Assembly: GCA_010093485.1 (NCBI GenBank)
Contig: MU001505.1
Coordinates: 523,375 to 587,374, forward strand
Reading direction: 5' to 3'
Source: Karstenula rhodostoma CBS 690.94
Lineage: Eukaryota > Ascomycota > Dothideomycetes > Pleosporales > Didymosphaeriaceae
Length of the DNA stretch: 64,000 bases
The position numbers were made by a program, and so were the translations under genes. This document shows positions 21,577 to 33,000 of the stretch, in pieces (position 1 is the first letter of the stretch; each line of letters opens with the position of its first letter). The notes beneath the pieces were generated by a model, which saw only the letters and a program-made list of their open reading frames with translations, did no database searches and was not told the origin of the DNA.

Positions 21577-22976
21577 CTACTCCCCCCTCTTCCTCTTCAC
21601 CGCCACCTCCTCATCCCGCCACGCATAATGCTTCCGCACAAACTCAGCATCCCTCTTACTCGGCTTGTCCCTCGCAGGAATATACTCGAACTTCGGCTTC
21701 CCGGCTTGGTCCTGCCCCGCGCGGCGTACGATGGGACAGCGGGAGAGATCGGCACGACAGGCGGCGGTGTCGGTTTGCGCGTCCGATGGGTAGATCATAA
21801 TGGAGTCGAAGTCGAAGTCTAGAGGGCCCTGGGATGGGTCGCCGATGATGGGGGCGGGTTGATTGGCGTTTTCTTGGGGGTGGGATTAGTGTGGATGGGG
21901 ATGGGATGTGTATATGTGGTTACAGGCGTGGGAAAGCCCAAGGATGTGGAAGTGGAAGAGTACTATGGACTACATGTACAGCCATCAAAGCACGGAGCAA
22001 TACTTACTGACGTAGGCAGAGCCGCGGAAATTGTACTTGAGACAGAATGAGACGTCTTCGCGGAGCTTTTTGCGGGCTTCGGCTTCGGGGACGTTGTCTT
22101 TCACCGCGGCAGCGAGGGCTTCCGCATAGCCTGCGATGTTCTCGGGGCGGTAGTCGAGCAGCACGTCTCCTGCTCAGCACGTAGCCAGGTTAGTGGGTCA
22201 ATCTTACTGATACGTTGAGGGGATGGGTAAAGAGGGAACGACTTACGGTCGGAGCGTTGGTGTTCGTGCAAAAGCCCAAAGACTGGGGAAGCGTTAGCAA
22301 AGGTATTGTTGGAAAATTTATACTGCTCACCGTGACCCAACTCATGCGCAATCCTAACCACGTCCTTCTTGTCGCTGATCTGCATGTAATGCCTGGCCTG
22401 TGCATTCTGCCACGGAAACAAAACACTCGCAGGCGTATACCCCAGACTCGCCGATGTCGAAGGTTTGTTCCCGTTCTCGTCGATAGGCCGATATGCCACT
22501 ACAAGCGTATCCTGTAGATTGAGCAGCTTCCAATTCCACGTCCCCTGCGCCGTCCTCGCGTCGTATGTGCCTTCCGCATAGCAGAATTGGATTTCGCCAT
22601 GGGCGAAAGCCTGCACGAAGTTGAGGTTGTACCCGGTAGCTTCACTCGGCTCGCCGCCGAGGGCGTGTAGCCAGAGATTCATTGCCGCGGTTAGGGAACA
22701 GCCAAGCGCGTCCTTGGAGGCTTGGTCTGCGAAACAGTAGCGGATTAGGTGCACGCTTTTTTTGTACATTTTGACAAGAGGCCAAGGCTGGTGGTAGTCG
22801 GTGTTGACGATGCCGTCTGCATAACCGGATTCAATCTGGCTGGAATCGGTCGCATAAGACAAGTTCGTGAGACCGAGAATCGAGGGGACGGTGCCGTTGA
22901 AGTCATTGCCAAAGGAGAGTGCGGTGACTGCACAGCACCAAGACAATATGGCGAGGAGAAAGGCTCGGATTAGCAT
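21577..22976 (-). CDS. Secreted astacin-like zinc metalloprotease
   Basis: Four exons (22976-22331, 22282-22247, 22169-22008, 21872-21577) give 379 residues. The second exon is only 36 nt and completes the active site. Joined, the protein reads HELGHVFGLLHEHQRSDRD (His211 to Asp229), the full HExxHxxGxxHExxRxDR signature of the astacin family (M12A) with three zinc-ligand histidines. The Met-turn follows as DSIMIYPSD near the C-terminus. A signal peptide (MLIRAFLLAILSWCCAVTALS) fixes the start at 22976; an earlier in-frame ATG at 23111 would bury it. A propeptide-like region precedes the catalytic domain. It should cleave extracellular proteins. For the last intron I chose the acceptor giving KNANQPAPIIGDP; an alternative acceptor about 40 nt later would also keep frame when paired with another donor. 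Confidence 0.88.
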
Positions 22977-23781
22977 CTTGCTCGTGGTGCTCACAGTTTT
23001 TGCTTGGGGGGAAATATGAAGTCGAGAAATTAAATGTGGAGTGCGCAAACTGTTGAGGGCTGCGTGGAAGGGGCGCAACAGGAGCACGGACAGTCCTTTT
23101 GTAAAGGTCATATCGTTTCTTCATAAACCCTTCCTCGATCGGTACTCGAAGAAGTTGAAATTCTGAGAGCTTGGATACACGGCCATACACTCTGTGGTCC
23201 GTTCTCTTTCTGTCCATCAGTGGTGCGAAAACAAGGGCAAAACATAATTTTCACATCGGATCCATCTCATCCCTCCATAGTACCCATCGGTGAGCGTCCC
23301 ATCTCAGCTTCATTGATATACATCTAGTCGACTTCGACCCTGGGCGTAGTGCATGCTTCTGGTTTAGTGATACAAGGTGCTCAAGGTCCGAAACTACTCA
23401 AACTCCTGAGAGAACGCCGAGAATAATAGAATTACAAACAGGGGATGACATACCGACGCTCGATCACATCGAGCACGTTCGGTGAGGACAGTCGGCGATG
23501 AAAGATGCCGATGGGGCGTCTGCTCCGCATGTTCGCGACGCCCCTACATCAGTCAACCCCCATCCGGCCTAGCTTACCTCGCACTTCCCGCACCCTTGAG
23601 GCGCTTACGCGGAATACTGTTTATCCCTCAGACTCTTGGCACAACCACAGGGCATACAGACCAACTGTACGGCTGAGTCAATGTGATACCAAGACGAGCG
23701 TGTGCTTATTTAAAACGATGGACCACCGTCCGGGCAGCCACTACCTCCAGACACATTATACCATAGTACCTGCACTTTACG
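22977..23781. promoter_or_regulatory. Divergent promoter region, protease and hydrolase genes
   Basis: The two opposite starts are 805 bp apart. I see no gene in between. Motifs were not clear enough to assign. Confidence 0.4.
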
Positions 23782-24804
23782 ATGGCCACGTCTACGCTAC
23801 AAAGAGAACTTCAGTCCATAGTCCTACCCTCGGGCCGCAAGCTTGCCTTCGCTGAATACGGCAAACCGAATGGTCGACCCGTTATCTATTTGCATGGCTT
23901 CCCAATGTGTCGACTCGAAGCCATGGCCTTCGACGCTCCAGCTTCCCGCGCAAACATCAGGATAATCGCGCCTGACCGTCCTGGCATAGGTTATTCATCC
24001 TTCTTCGCCAGCCGTACCATCTTGGACTATGCCGAGGATGTAACAGCCTTATACCAGCATCTCAATCTTCGGCGATGTGCGATTCTGGGTGTGTCGGGTG
24101 GGACGCCGTTTGCATTAGCTTGTGCGAGAGCGCTACCGAAGGAGTGTCTGAATGGCGTCGGAATTCTGTCGGGAATGGGGACATATGAGAAGACTGACGT
24201 TGGACTGGTTCCAATGCCGAGTAGAGTGACAGGGTGGTTAGCGAGGAATGTGCCGCGTACCCTACGCGTGGTTACCGATGCGTTCGTGGCTGGGCTGCGG
24301 AGAGTCGTGAAATGGACTTGGGTTCAGCAGAGGCTGGACCAACTCGTGGACCAGGCGAAGCAATCTAAGAACGAATGGGAGAAGGATGCGCTTGATGCTC
24401 CAAAACAGGAAGAGACGGACGAGAATTGGACACCTATGGCGAGCAGGGAACGCTTGCTCAATGCACTATTTGAGCCATTTCGTCAGGGCTCAAAGGGTGT
24501 GGTCCAAGAAGCTGCGCTCGTCTCGCAGCCTTGGGGCTTCCGACTCGAAGAGATAGAAAATGCGGTCACCATCTGGCACGGTGCGAAGGACAAGAATGCA
24601 TCGATTGAGTGGATTCGAGCAATGGCTAGAAGAATTCCGGAAGCGGTACTGAAGGAGTACAAGGAAGACACCCACGGCAGCATGGTCAAGCATTTCGATG
24701 ACGTTTTTGGAAGCCTTGTACACGAGGCGGACAAGGATCACAACGACGAAGCGTATCACACGACCTTGCTTCATCGGCACCGTGCTGCGTCGCCCACTGG
24801 ATGA
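23782..24804 (+). CDS. Alpha/beta hydrolase
   Basis: A single exon of 340 residues. The alpha/beta hydrolase fold is shown by the oxyanion-region HG (VIYLHGFPMCRLE, about residues 35-47), the strand with IIAPDRPGIGYSS, and the nucleophile elbow GVSGG with Ser105. A likely acid is Asp270 (GAKDKN) and the catalytic histidine His298 (EDTHGSM), so the triad is complete. The lid region between residues 125 and 240 is family-specific and gives no substrate. No signal peptide is seen, so it probably acts inside the cell. The start MATSTLQREL is the first ATG of the frame. Confidence 0.87.
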   Translation: MATSTLQRELQSIVLPSGRKLAFAEYGKPNGRPVIYLHGFPMCRLEAMAFDAPASRANIRIIAPDRPGIGYSSFFASRTILDYAEDVTALYQHLNLRRCAILGVSGGTPFALACARALPKECLNGVGILSGMGTYEKTDVGLVPMPSRVTGWLARNVPRTLRVVTDAFVAGLRRVVKWTWVQQRLDQLVDQAKQSKNEWEKDALDAPKQEETDENWTPMASRERLLNALFEPFRQGSKGVVQEAALVSQPWGFRLEEIENAVTIWHGAKDKNASIEWIRAMARRIPEAVLKEYKEDTHGSMVKHFDDVFGSLVHEADKDHNDEAYHTTLLHRHRAASPTG

Positions 24805-26168
24805 TAGGCCCAACACAGCATCATCCCACATGGTACGGAAGTCATTCTACCCAAACAAGACCGCTCTAAGTACATTGGCTCCTATCTCTGCATTCCCAGA
24901 TGTCGATTATCAAAACCAAACGCTGCATCTATCTCCTTCGCATCTGTGAAAGTCTTTATAGCACCAATGTATTATCCTTTAAGCTTTGTGCGACGACTTT
25001 CGTCTCCAGCGGCAATAATCTCGAGATTTTGATCCGTTTGATCACGTCAAGCGTCTTATGTTCACGACCCAGTGGATACTTGTTCTATCGCCATAATAAG
25101 GTGCCCCCCCTGTCTACCTTACTCTCCACGAACGCTTGCAGGTCTTCGATATCCTTCTCATCGAATTCGGCTAGGTGCTTTTGACCTATACGCCACATAG
25201 TACCGTTTTAAGTAGTGTTCGATGTACTGCCCTGGAGGTGTTGCAATTGGCTTGTTACCTGGTCCACCAAAGTGAGGTACCCATTTCTCAGGTATTCCAG
25301 GACATGGTATTGCAAGTTCTGCTTCATCAGAGGCTATGAGATCAACTTTTGCGCCACAGCTTACCTACAACTAGCTGAAGCCGTTGGAATACGACCACTG
25401 GTTTCCGCATCTGGAATACAATAGTTGTAAGCGTGCAGTCCTCCTCCGCTCGTGCATATGTGTATCTCTTCAGCATAAGATCCATCAAGGCCTAACGTAG
25501 AAGCTTGCTCACGGATTTCAAATAGCTTACTTACATACAAGATAATTGGCAGCTTAGGCAAGTGTAGACGAAAATAGCGTCAAGGTTCAGGAACCAGGCG
25601 AGCTAAATTGGAAACAGGCTTAGCGTCTCAGTAAGCCTTCGTATCAACACTAATGGCGTCGTTGTAACTTCAGCTCACCTCTGGCAGGCAAAGAGCATCT
25701 CTGCCTTGCGCTCTCATCCCTTCTGCTTTCTGATGCTGTACGCCGTGAGACTACATAGGATGAGACCGACTTTGCGTCACTGCAAGGGTACTGTGCTACA
25801 TACTCCGAAGCACGCATAGGATTGCATTTAGTAAGAGGCTTGCACAGCCTCGATGCCTAGTTCAGCCTTCTCTTCATCATTCCGCTTTCGGGTGGTTGGA
25901 ATGCGGTGGTGATCGTCAATAGGACAATGAAGGACGACAAACGCGATAGGACCCCCGCAGCTCGTGTAACGCCACGCCACACGGATGGCTTTCGGAACGC
26001 AAGCCAGGAGTTCAATTCTGGGATTTACGGTTTCAGTAGGAGGGGTTCTGTGACCTTTATAAAGACGTTCGGGCCTGGAAAAGTGCTCAATTGCGCTCAC
26101 ACTCTGCACCACTATACATCTCCATCCAATTAAAATTGTCCCAAACCGGAGAAGAAAACAAACTCGGT
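24805..26168. other. Intergenic stretch with a possible gene relic
   Basis: It holds the minus-strand relic at about 24950-25561 listed separately. From 25562 to 26168 I see nothing coding. A TATAAA at 26058-26063 lies about 110 bp before the cupredoxin gene start. Confidence 0.5.
24950..25561 (-). pseudogene. Probable decayed gene, family not recognised
   Basis: The minus strand shows protein-like pieces in shifting frames. From 25561 it reads LPKLPIILYVSKLFEIREQA and EEIHICTSGGGLHAYNYC. After a GTAAGC splice-like site it reads VDLIASDEAELAIPCPGIPE, KWVPHFGGPGNKPIATPPG and QYIEHYLKRYYVAY. After a frame change it reads HLAEFDEKDIEDLQAFVESKV. No start codon or complete domain can be built and stops occur in each frame. 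The pieces look like the remains of an ordinary enzyme gene. It could be a real gene with several unrecognised introns. Confidence 0.4.
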
Positions 26169-27054
26169 ATGCATTTCAGACGTGCCTTACTTGCTGCGGC
26201 AGTAGCCACAGTTGCAAACTCCGAGGTCCACATAGTCGATGTCGGTGAAAGCGGTCTCAAGTTTGAACCTCAGACCATCAACCCCAAGAAAGGTAATACC
26301 GACCGACCCGAAAGTCGTCCAAGCTCTCAGAAACATATGTGCTGACTGATCTACTCGAAAGGCGATACCGTGATTTTCCATCTTTATCCGCGTCACAATG
26401 TCGTCTCGGGATCTTTCGACAAGCCTTGCGAGGACAACGACGATAGCTGGTTCAGCGGCCCATTCGACCAGACAGACAACGGCAAGAAGAAGTATGTAGT
26501 CAATGTCACAAGCGAGGACCCGGTATGTACATAAACCGTCGAACACACGTCAAAATATTCAAATCTAACGGATCTCAACTTTAGGTGTGGTATTACTGCG
26601 CCGTCCAAAAGCATTGCCAGAATGGCATGGTGGGAGCTTGGAATGCACCATCCAGCGGTAACACCATCAACGCCTACGCTAGTGCAGCGAAGAAGGTAGA
26701 ACAGGCTTCGGCTCCATCCAGCATCAAGGGCGGTGAGTTGTTGGAAGATGAGCAGATCGCTAGCTTGACTGGCAGCAGTCCATCGACAACGCAGAGTGAA
26801 AAGTAAGTATCGGCCTCGATGATTTGAGAGGTGCGGATCGATGCTGACAGTGTGTTCGCAGTTCTAGCTCAACCGGAGCTACTCCAACCGCTTCCAAGTC
26901 TAAGGAGCCGTCAGGTTCTTCCGCCGCATCGGCGACGGAGTCGGGTGCTTCGACTTCAAACACTGCATCCCCCGGTGCTGCAGAGTCTTTGAACGCTGGC
27001 TCTTTCCCCGTAATTTTCGCTGTAGTGGTTGGTATTGCAACCTGGTTCTTGTGA
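26169..27054 (+). CDS. Cupredoxin-like GPI-anchored serine-rich surface protein
   Basis: Four exons (26169-26292, 26362-26522, 26585-26802, 26862-27054) give 231 residues. A signal peptide (MHFRRALLAAAVATVANS) precedes a plastocyanin-like domain. The type 1 copper ligands can be seen: His53 in YPRHNVV, then Cys100, His105 and Met110 in WYYCAVQKHCQNGM. A Ser/Thr/Ala-rich stalk follows and a C-terminal hydrophobic tail (FPVIFAVVVGIATWFL) preceded by small residues, fitting a GPI anchor. Proteins of this fungal 'extracellular serine-rich' type sit in the wall or membrane; redox or copper-related roles have been proposed but none is shown here. Intron phases agree at all three junctions. Confidence 0.9.
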
Positions 27055-27437
27055 GCCTGGCAGGATGTCCTTAGGCTTAATGTGTCAAGAAATTGCAGTG
27101 CAATAGTTACAGGACCAAATTGAAAGTCTGCGTACTGTGTGCTACCCCAGGTGATAACTGCACAGGTTGATTGTACCAGGACTATTGTCTTACTACTGTA
27201 GGCACTATTCGAACGCAGTATTGCATATCTCGAACGATCCGAATACTAGCGCTGTTCGCTGCAGAAGAAAAAGGACGTACACGAGTTCTGTTTATTGCTT
27301 TTAATGGAACACCGTATGGATAGACCAGGAAGCGAACAAGATCGAATAATCTCTTCCATACATTGATTGTCTGAGTTTTCCGCTATGACATTTCAATACC
27401 AGCCCGCGAAACGGGCCCATCTATCTTGCCCGGGTCC
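27055..27437. other. Convergent 3' intergenic region
   Basis: This lies between the ends of the cupredoxin-like and TatD genes. No gene is seen. Confidence 0.5.
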
Positions 27438-28738
27438 TTAATCCAATTGCTCTCCCAGTCCAAACATCTTGACAGAGTTACGCCAGGCCCTGTAAATACA
27501 TTAGCTACTGTCACTGAAAATCAATTGGTTCAATACTTACGCTTCGCAGACCTCTTCCACACTGACGTCCTTGATCTTTGCGATCGCGTATGCTACGTGC
27601 GGAATCGTCGCAGGCTCGTTCCTCCCCTTGACCATAGCACCTTTGACGAACTTCTCCTTCTTGACTGCTTTCGGGAGCGGTGGTGCATCTTTGAGGTACT
27701 TAGCTGAGGCGTGAGAGGGCCGCATCTCGCACCAGGGCCCGTCTGTCTCGATCTGTAGGTGAGAAAGTGGGACGGCGCGAACCACCTCGATATTCTCCTC
27801 CGCTAGACGTTGTTATCAGCTGTGTGTCGTTGCATATCGGGCCTTCGTACTTACTCTTCATGCTGCACCCATTCACCCCAACATCGAAACCCATATCCAC
27901 AATCCTTTGCATTTCCTCCACCGTGCCCGTGAAAGAATGTACGAGACCCCGCTTCGGCAACTCACTCAGCCGCGCACCCAGTAGACGCTCGAAATCCTCG
28001 GCTGCTGCACGGGAATGCAAGAACAGTGGGAGCTGGACTTCGACGGCAATCTGAAGTTGCGCTTCGAAGTACTTGAGCTGTTGTTCCTTCGGCGTGAGGA
28101 AGAGGCGATCGTAGTCGAGGCCAAATTCACCGAAAGCGACCACATGGCCAGCCTCTTTGCCTGAGAGAGCCAGCTCTTTGAGGGCGGTGAGAAGGGCGTC
28201 AGGGCCACCCGGATGAGAGTCGAAGTGCTTTGCAGAGCATGGGTGGACGCCTACAGTCGAGTAGCAGAGACCAGCTGACAGACGTTAGCTCTCGAATACA
28301 TAGAGTTCTGTGACAAAACGGAACAATCCCGGTGGCATACTGGCCACATATATGCATCAAAGACTGGGATGGGCAGGAGGGACAAAATATATCGCGTTTC
28401 CGTAGGTCGTGTGTAGAATGTGTTTGCAAGAGCAAGATCAAAGCTTCATGCGCAGAATACAGCGAGTCCACTTACGATGTGCCTTGGCTATCTCGATTGC
28501 GTGTTCCGACTCCTTCAGATCTGAACCTGTGACCATGAACTTCTTGCAGCCTGCATCAAGACCGCGTTGGATGACATCCTCGAAATCATCCTCATGCCTT
28601 TGGGTACCATGATGCACTCCACGGAATATAGGATCTGTAAAGTTAATGCCAATCTTAACTGGTCAGCGAAGAGTCATAGGGCAGATTAGGGCTCAGCGGA
28701 CCAACATCAATGTATTTGAATTGGGGTTCGCTTCCCAT
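27438..28738 (-). CDS. TatD-family metal-dependent deoxyribonuclease
   Basis: Five exons (28738-28706, 28653-28476, 28274-27855, 27802-27541, 27489-27438) give 314 residues, the normal TatD length. Order of motifs: KYIDIGINFTDPIFRG at the N-terminus, CYSTVGVHPC, AFGEFGLDYDR (metal-binding Glu), PLFLHSRAA, VHSFTGT, and IETDGPWCEMRP near the C-terminus. These are the metal and active-site stretches of the amidohydrolase-fold nuclease, the yeast YBL055C/TatD group linked to 3'-5' DNA degradation and apoptosis-like DNA fragmentation. The first intron uses a weaker GTTGGT donor and was accepted because it alone restores the conserved start of the domain. The second intron is long (201 nt). Confidence 0.9.
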
Positions 28739-29284
28739 GGCGGGAGAGCTTCGGAACCTTGGAGTTTTACAAGCTAGCGAGTCTGTGTTTGGGTTATTAC
28801 ATGCGACGAGGATCTGAGAATTTCCTCAGGTGGCGTACCGAGGAGCCGGTGTTGCAACCGATTCGTGCTGTCGACGTTGCCAACGATTCGGGACTGAGAA
28901 ATCACACAAGATGGCCTTCGCGATGTATTGTTTAAAAGGAATCTCGATGCAGTGACCAGAGACATGTGCATTCGAGTGAATGGGGATGAATATCACGAAA
29001 GGGTCTGACGCTCAAGCGATCAACTCGCTAGTCCATAATGGGAATAGGATCAGCCTCACAGCGCCACACAACCCCAACGACAAGTCACCTTCTTACGCGA
29101 AACAGTTCCCATTCAACGCATCTTTGCAGCTTCGCCGATTCTCTCGATTACCAGTTGCAAAATTACCAACAAACACCGGCAGTGTACGCCCACATAGGAC
29201 TTGACAGGCTTCTCAACGTCTGGGCCGACTCCTACCTTCACGGAGGGGCAGTCTGATCGCTGCATCCGCAATCACCCCATCAAA
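28739..29284. promoter_or_regulatory. Divergent promoter region, TatD and Vfa1-like genes
   Basis: There are 546 bp between the opposite starts and no gene in it. Confidence 0.4.
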
Positions 29285-30007
29285 ATGTCACTTAAGAACT
29301 TGTGGCACCATCGCAAGGTGGCTGATGGCTCAGCTAAAGCCTGTTGGATCTGCTACAAGCCCTCGACTAGCGTGCTGATCACTCCGGATAACAAAGTCAT
29401 GACTCCCCACGCAGCAAGGTAGATGGTGCTCACGATTATAGGATTTCTTTTATATATGCGTTGGGCATCTATCCGATCGTAGCTTCTGCCAGCCCGACGC
29501 AGACGAAGCCGCTGCAGCTGCAGCTCGTAAGAAGAAGGAAGAGCTTGACGTCCAGATCGAGAAAGTGAAGAAAGAGTATGAGGAGAAGCAGCGGATAAAG
29601 CGCGAGAAACGCAAAGAAAAAGGGAAGGAGAAAGACAAAGAAAAGGAAAAGGATGCGAAAAAGGCCGATGAAGATGAGGACAAGAGCGACGAGAAAACGA
29701 AAGATAACAAGGTTCGAATACCGTCACTGCACGTAAACCCATGACTATCATCATTGATTAGAGCTACAGATCAAAGAGCTCTCGAAGTCGAAAGACCAAG
29801 CGCAGGCCGATCTAGGGCCCCGCATCTTCACCTTGAACAAGTGCGGCTAATTTCCGTCCCATCCTTGGAAGTGCCCAGCTGATACACCGCAGAAACTTTT
29901 TTCAGATGCGGATCGATAGGATACGTAACGCAGAGGTGGTAAAACGTAACCGTGAAAGATTGAGCAATCCCGCGAATCTTCCTTCACCACCTAGCGGTTT
30001 CCCCTGA
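29285..30007 (+). CDS. Vfa1-like protein (Vps4-associated, DUF1742 family)
   Basis: Four exons (29285-29395, 29442-29711, 29764-29840, 29893-30007) give 190 residues. The N-terminal zinc-binding region reads KACWICYKPSTSVLITPDNK across the splice into DFFYICVGHL, with Cys-x2-Cys and Cys-x2-His pairs. The middle is a highly charged Lys/Glu coiled coil. The C-terminus PRIFTLNKNFFQMRIDRIRN is the conserved block thought to contact Vps4. In yeast, Vfa1 binds the AAA ATPase Vps4 in endosomal ESCRT-III disassembly. Two donors are weak (GTCATG, GTTCGA), but the joined frame rebuilds the family pattern exactly. Confidence 0.87.
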
Positions 30008-33000
30008 CCGCCAATATACGGTCTTTTGATTTTGCTGCTGGGTCTTTTCTCTGGAGCTTCTTTGAACGATACAACATGAGCGGGGCTATACCCTTGGCAC
30101 TCGTGAGCTCATTCTGTATTAGCCAGTCAGTACTCGCTTGCAACAAGTGCCTGTTTACGGCAGTCAGCATTAGCAATTCTTCACAGCACGTGGTTCACGA
30201 ACAACTGTTGAACTACGACCACCAGAGAATATGCACCGAAGCTTGGGGGCGTCGACTGTGATATGATTGCTGAACGTAGTCCTGTACAGCATTTCCAAAA
30301 GAGCACATCGAAGAAGTACTGCAGCTTACAGTGTCCCTTCTCCACGCTGTTGCTTACGCCGTTATGGTTTAGGTTAGGCCAACGCTGTATTTATCCACTT
30401 TCATACGCCTCTGCTATTCAAGAAACATCTGGCACCATGTCGTTCTTCCAGTTCCTTGCATATACTCGCAAAGAGTGGCCTTGGCGGGCGAATAACTGAC
30501 ATCCGACCTTGGCGGCGTGACAGACGGCACAGTATTCTGGCTTTCGGTAACCTGTAATTGGTGGTGTCTTGGGGACACTTCGGTGCAAACAACACACCTC
30601 ATTCGACCCAGCCTCATCTGAAGGGCCAGCCCGCACAAACGAGTCCTTGCTCTTGGTGATAATAAACATCATCGCATGCTGAGCCTGTTTTGCTGCATCA
30701 GATAAGCAGCCTCGCACTCTTGGCGGTCCGCTCAACTGCCAGCGCGTTTCTGACTCTCACCGCCTGATACTAGGAGATCAAGCGAAAGCTTGGAAGCCGA
30801 ATATTGCTCGCGTAAAACTGCCAGCTTGACGAGATCCTCGGACACCTTTATCCGATTCCTAACATGCCTGCATGATGGATGTGTAAACGGACCTCTCGGA
30901 GTCACGCTTCCGTACACCCTACGACGCTGTTTCCCGCTTTGGCAAGATGGAAAATGTGTACCTATCCCGCAGAGCGGCTCAGAGCATCCCTGCAACCTCA
31001 GGCCGCTATGCTTCCGGACATAAGCGCGCTTGGTCGTTTGTTTCCCCCATTCGCAAGTCAACTTAACTTTTCCCACCGGGTATTGGGTAGCCAACACAAT
31101 GTTCTAGCAGTACGTTCAAGGGTCTCTTGGCTTATTCCTAATCCGATAATACGTTAAGGGTTTACAACATGGATTCCTACATATGATGCAAGAGGCTGCC
31201 GTTCTCCCGTTCCATCGCGGGCTGTCAGAACTGTCAAAGCTGTCCGCAATCAGCGCTGACCCGCTGCAGGGTCGATATACCAGCATCGATCGATCCTTCT
31301 TGGGCTCGTCAGTATTCTACTAAGCGAGAACAGCAGGAACGTTTCGTCAGCCCTACGAGACGGTACGCGTTATGGAACATTACTTCGCCACGTACCATGC
31401 AGGCACGATGATCAGGGCGGCCATGGCCTCGACTAGTACGCTACAAGCATAAAAACCCGCCCATGCTTCTCGGAGTGTCCGACATCCATGGAGTAGCCGC
31501 GGCCCCACAAACGTTATTCTAGGGCTGATGTGGCCAAGACGTTGGATGCCGGCTTGTGTCGAATACGAGATAGTGCGGGATGGTGTCTTCGTATTTGCGC
31601 GTGGACTTAGTGAAGGCGAGCTCGAGGTGCAGCATGCAAGCAAAAACTTCACTTTCGGGACGGCCTGCATGGATACTTCCCTGGCACCATGACTGTAAGA
31701 TCACGATGATCCAACGGATCTGCTCTGCTTGGCGTCCGGAGCGCTCCCCAGGAACTACACGGTAGGTATTTCGGCTTCGAAGACCTGGCGATCGTCGACA
31801 TGCTTGGAACTCTGAGACAGAACGAGCACGATGTTCCTTCACCGTTTCATCGTACCCCTCTCCGCCGATGGAATTTCCACACCGCTGGGTAAAGGCCTGA
31901 TAGAACGACCGTCTCTCCGCTCCTGACGTGAACGGACTGCTGTTTATGTAAAACGGCGCGTCCCGTGACACCGTCGGCGATTTACAGGCTTTTTGCCGGT
32001 AGGGGTTGTGACAGCTCGAGGTAGGTCACCACCGAGACACAAGCTAATGCGTCGGTTGGGTCGAGATAACTCAGCCCTACACATAGAACAGCATAGCGAA
32101 CTTCAGCGAAATAGGCAGCAAAACCTACAGGATCCGTTTCCAGGTCGCATTTCGTCCTCCGACCCTACTCAACAACCACTAACCTGCCTCATGTATGGGT
32201 GGATAACAAACCACATATCACAGCGGAAACGCACAGCGACCAGACCGCGCAAAACAAGCGCGGACACACTTCCGCCATGGCTCTCGCTCCACGGCAACAT
32301 CCGCAACACCATCTGCTTACGGTGGCCATTGCCTCAAAACATGTCAAAAGACCTTGGCGCCGCCTTCTCTGGCGATAAACGAGCAAACTCTCATTCACAG
32401 CATCGCCTGCACCGATCACTCCATCACGCACCGATACCGATACCGATACTTACCACACGCCGCTCCCACTTCACCGATTGCGCCGCTCCCCGACCCGAAA
32501 AGCAGCATCCCATCCCATCCCATCCCATCTCATCTCATCTCACCGACGGCCCACCAAACCAAGTTCCCACGCACCGTCCGTCACGCACGCAGTCCCAATC
32601 CACCGGCCGAACACCACCACCCCCCGCATGTCCACCCGCTAATCCACCCGCTAATCCACCCGTATACCCCTTCACGTACAGTGCTTATCCCTCCCCTCCG
32701 ACCTCGTATCCTCAGGTCCCACAGCACAAGCCAAACGCACGCACATGCTCTGACATAAGCGCTAGCTAGCGCCCTCCCGTGTGCGTGTGCACGTCCACGT
32801 CCACGCCCGTCCGTCCATCTGTGCACCATCTCAGCACAAGCACCAGCACCAGCGCCAGACCAGACCAGAGCATGGCCTGTACACGGTAAGCCGCGCGGCT
32901 ACCGAGGGAGCGCCGGGGGGCGTGTGTGCGACCGACGGACGTGCTGACGGCGTCTCTCTCTTATCCTGGCTGGCTGGCAGACAGACATGGATGGCATGGA

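Noticed and set aside
31519..31971. Minus-strand frame of 150 codons in the gene-free region
   Set aside because: Ser/Arg-rich without family pattern; no splice sites extend it and a competing plus-strand frame exists.
31993..32769. Plus-strand frame of 258 codons ending in a Pro/Ser/His-rich tail
   Set aside because: The tail follows C-rich simple sequence, and no part resembles a known protein.
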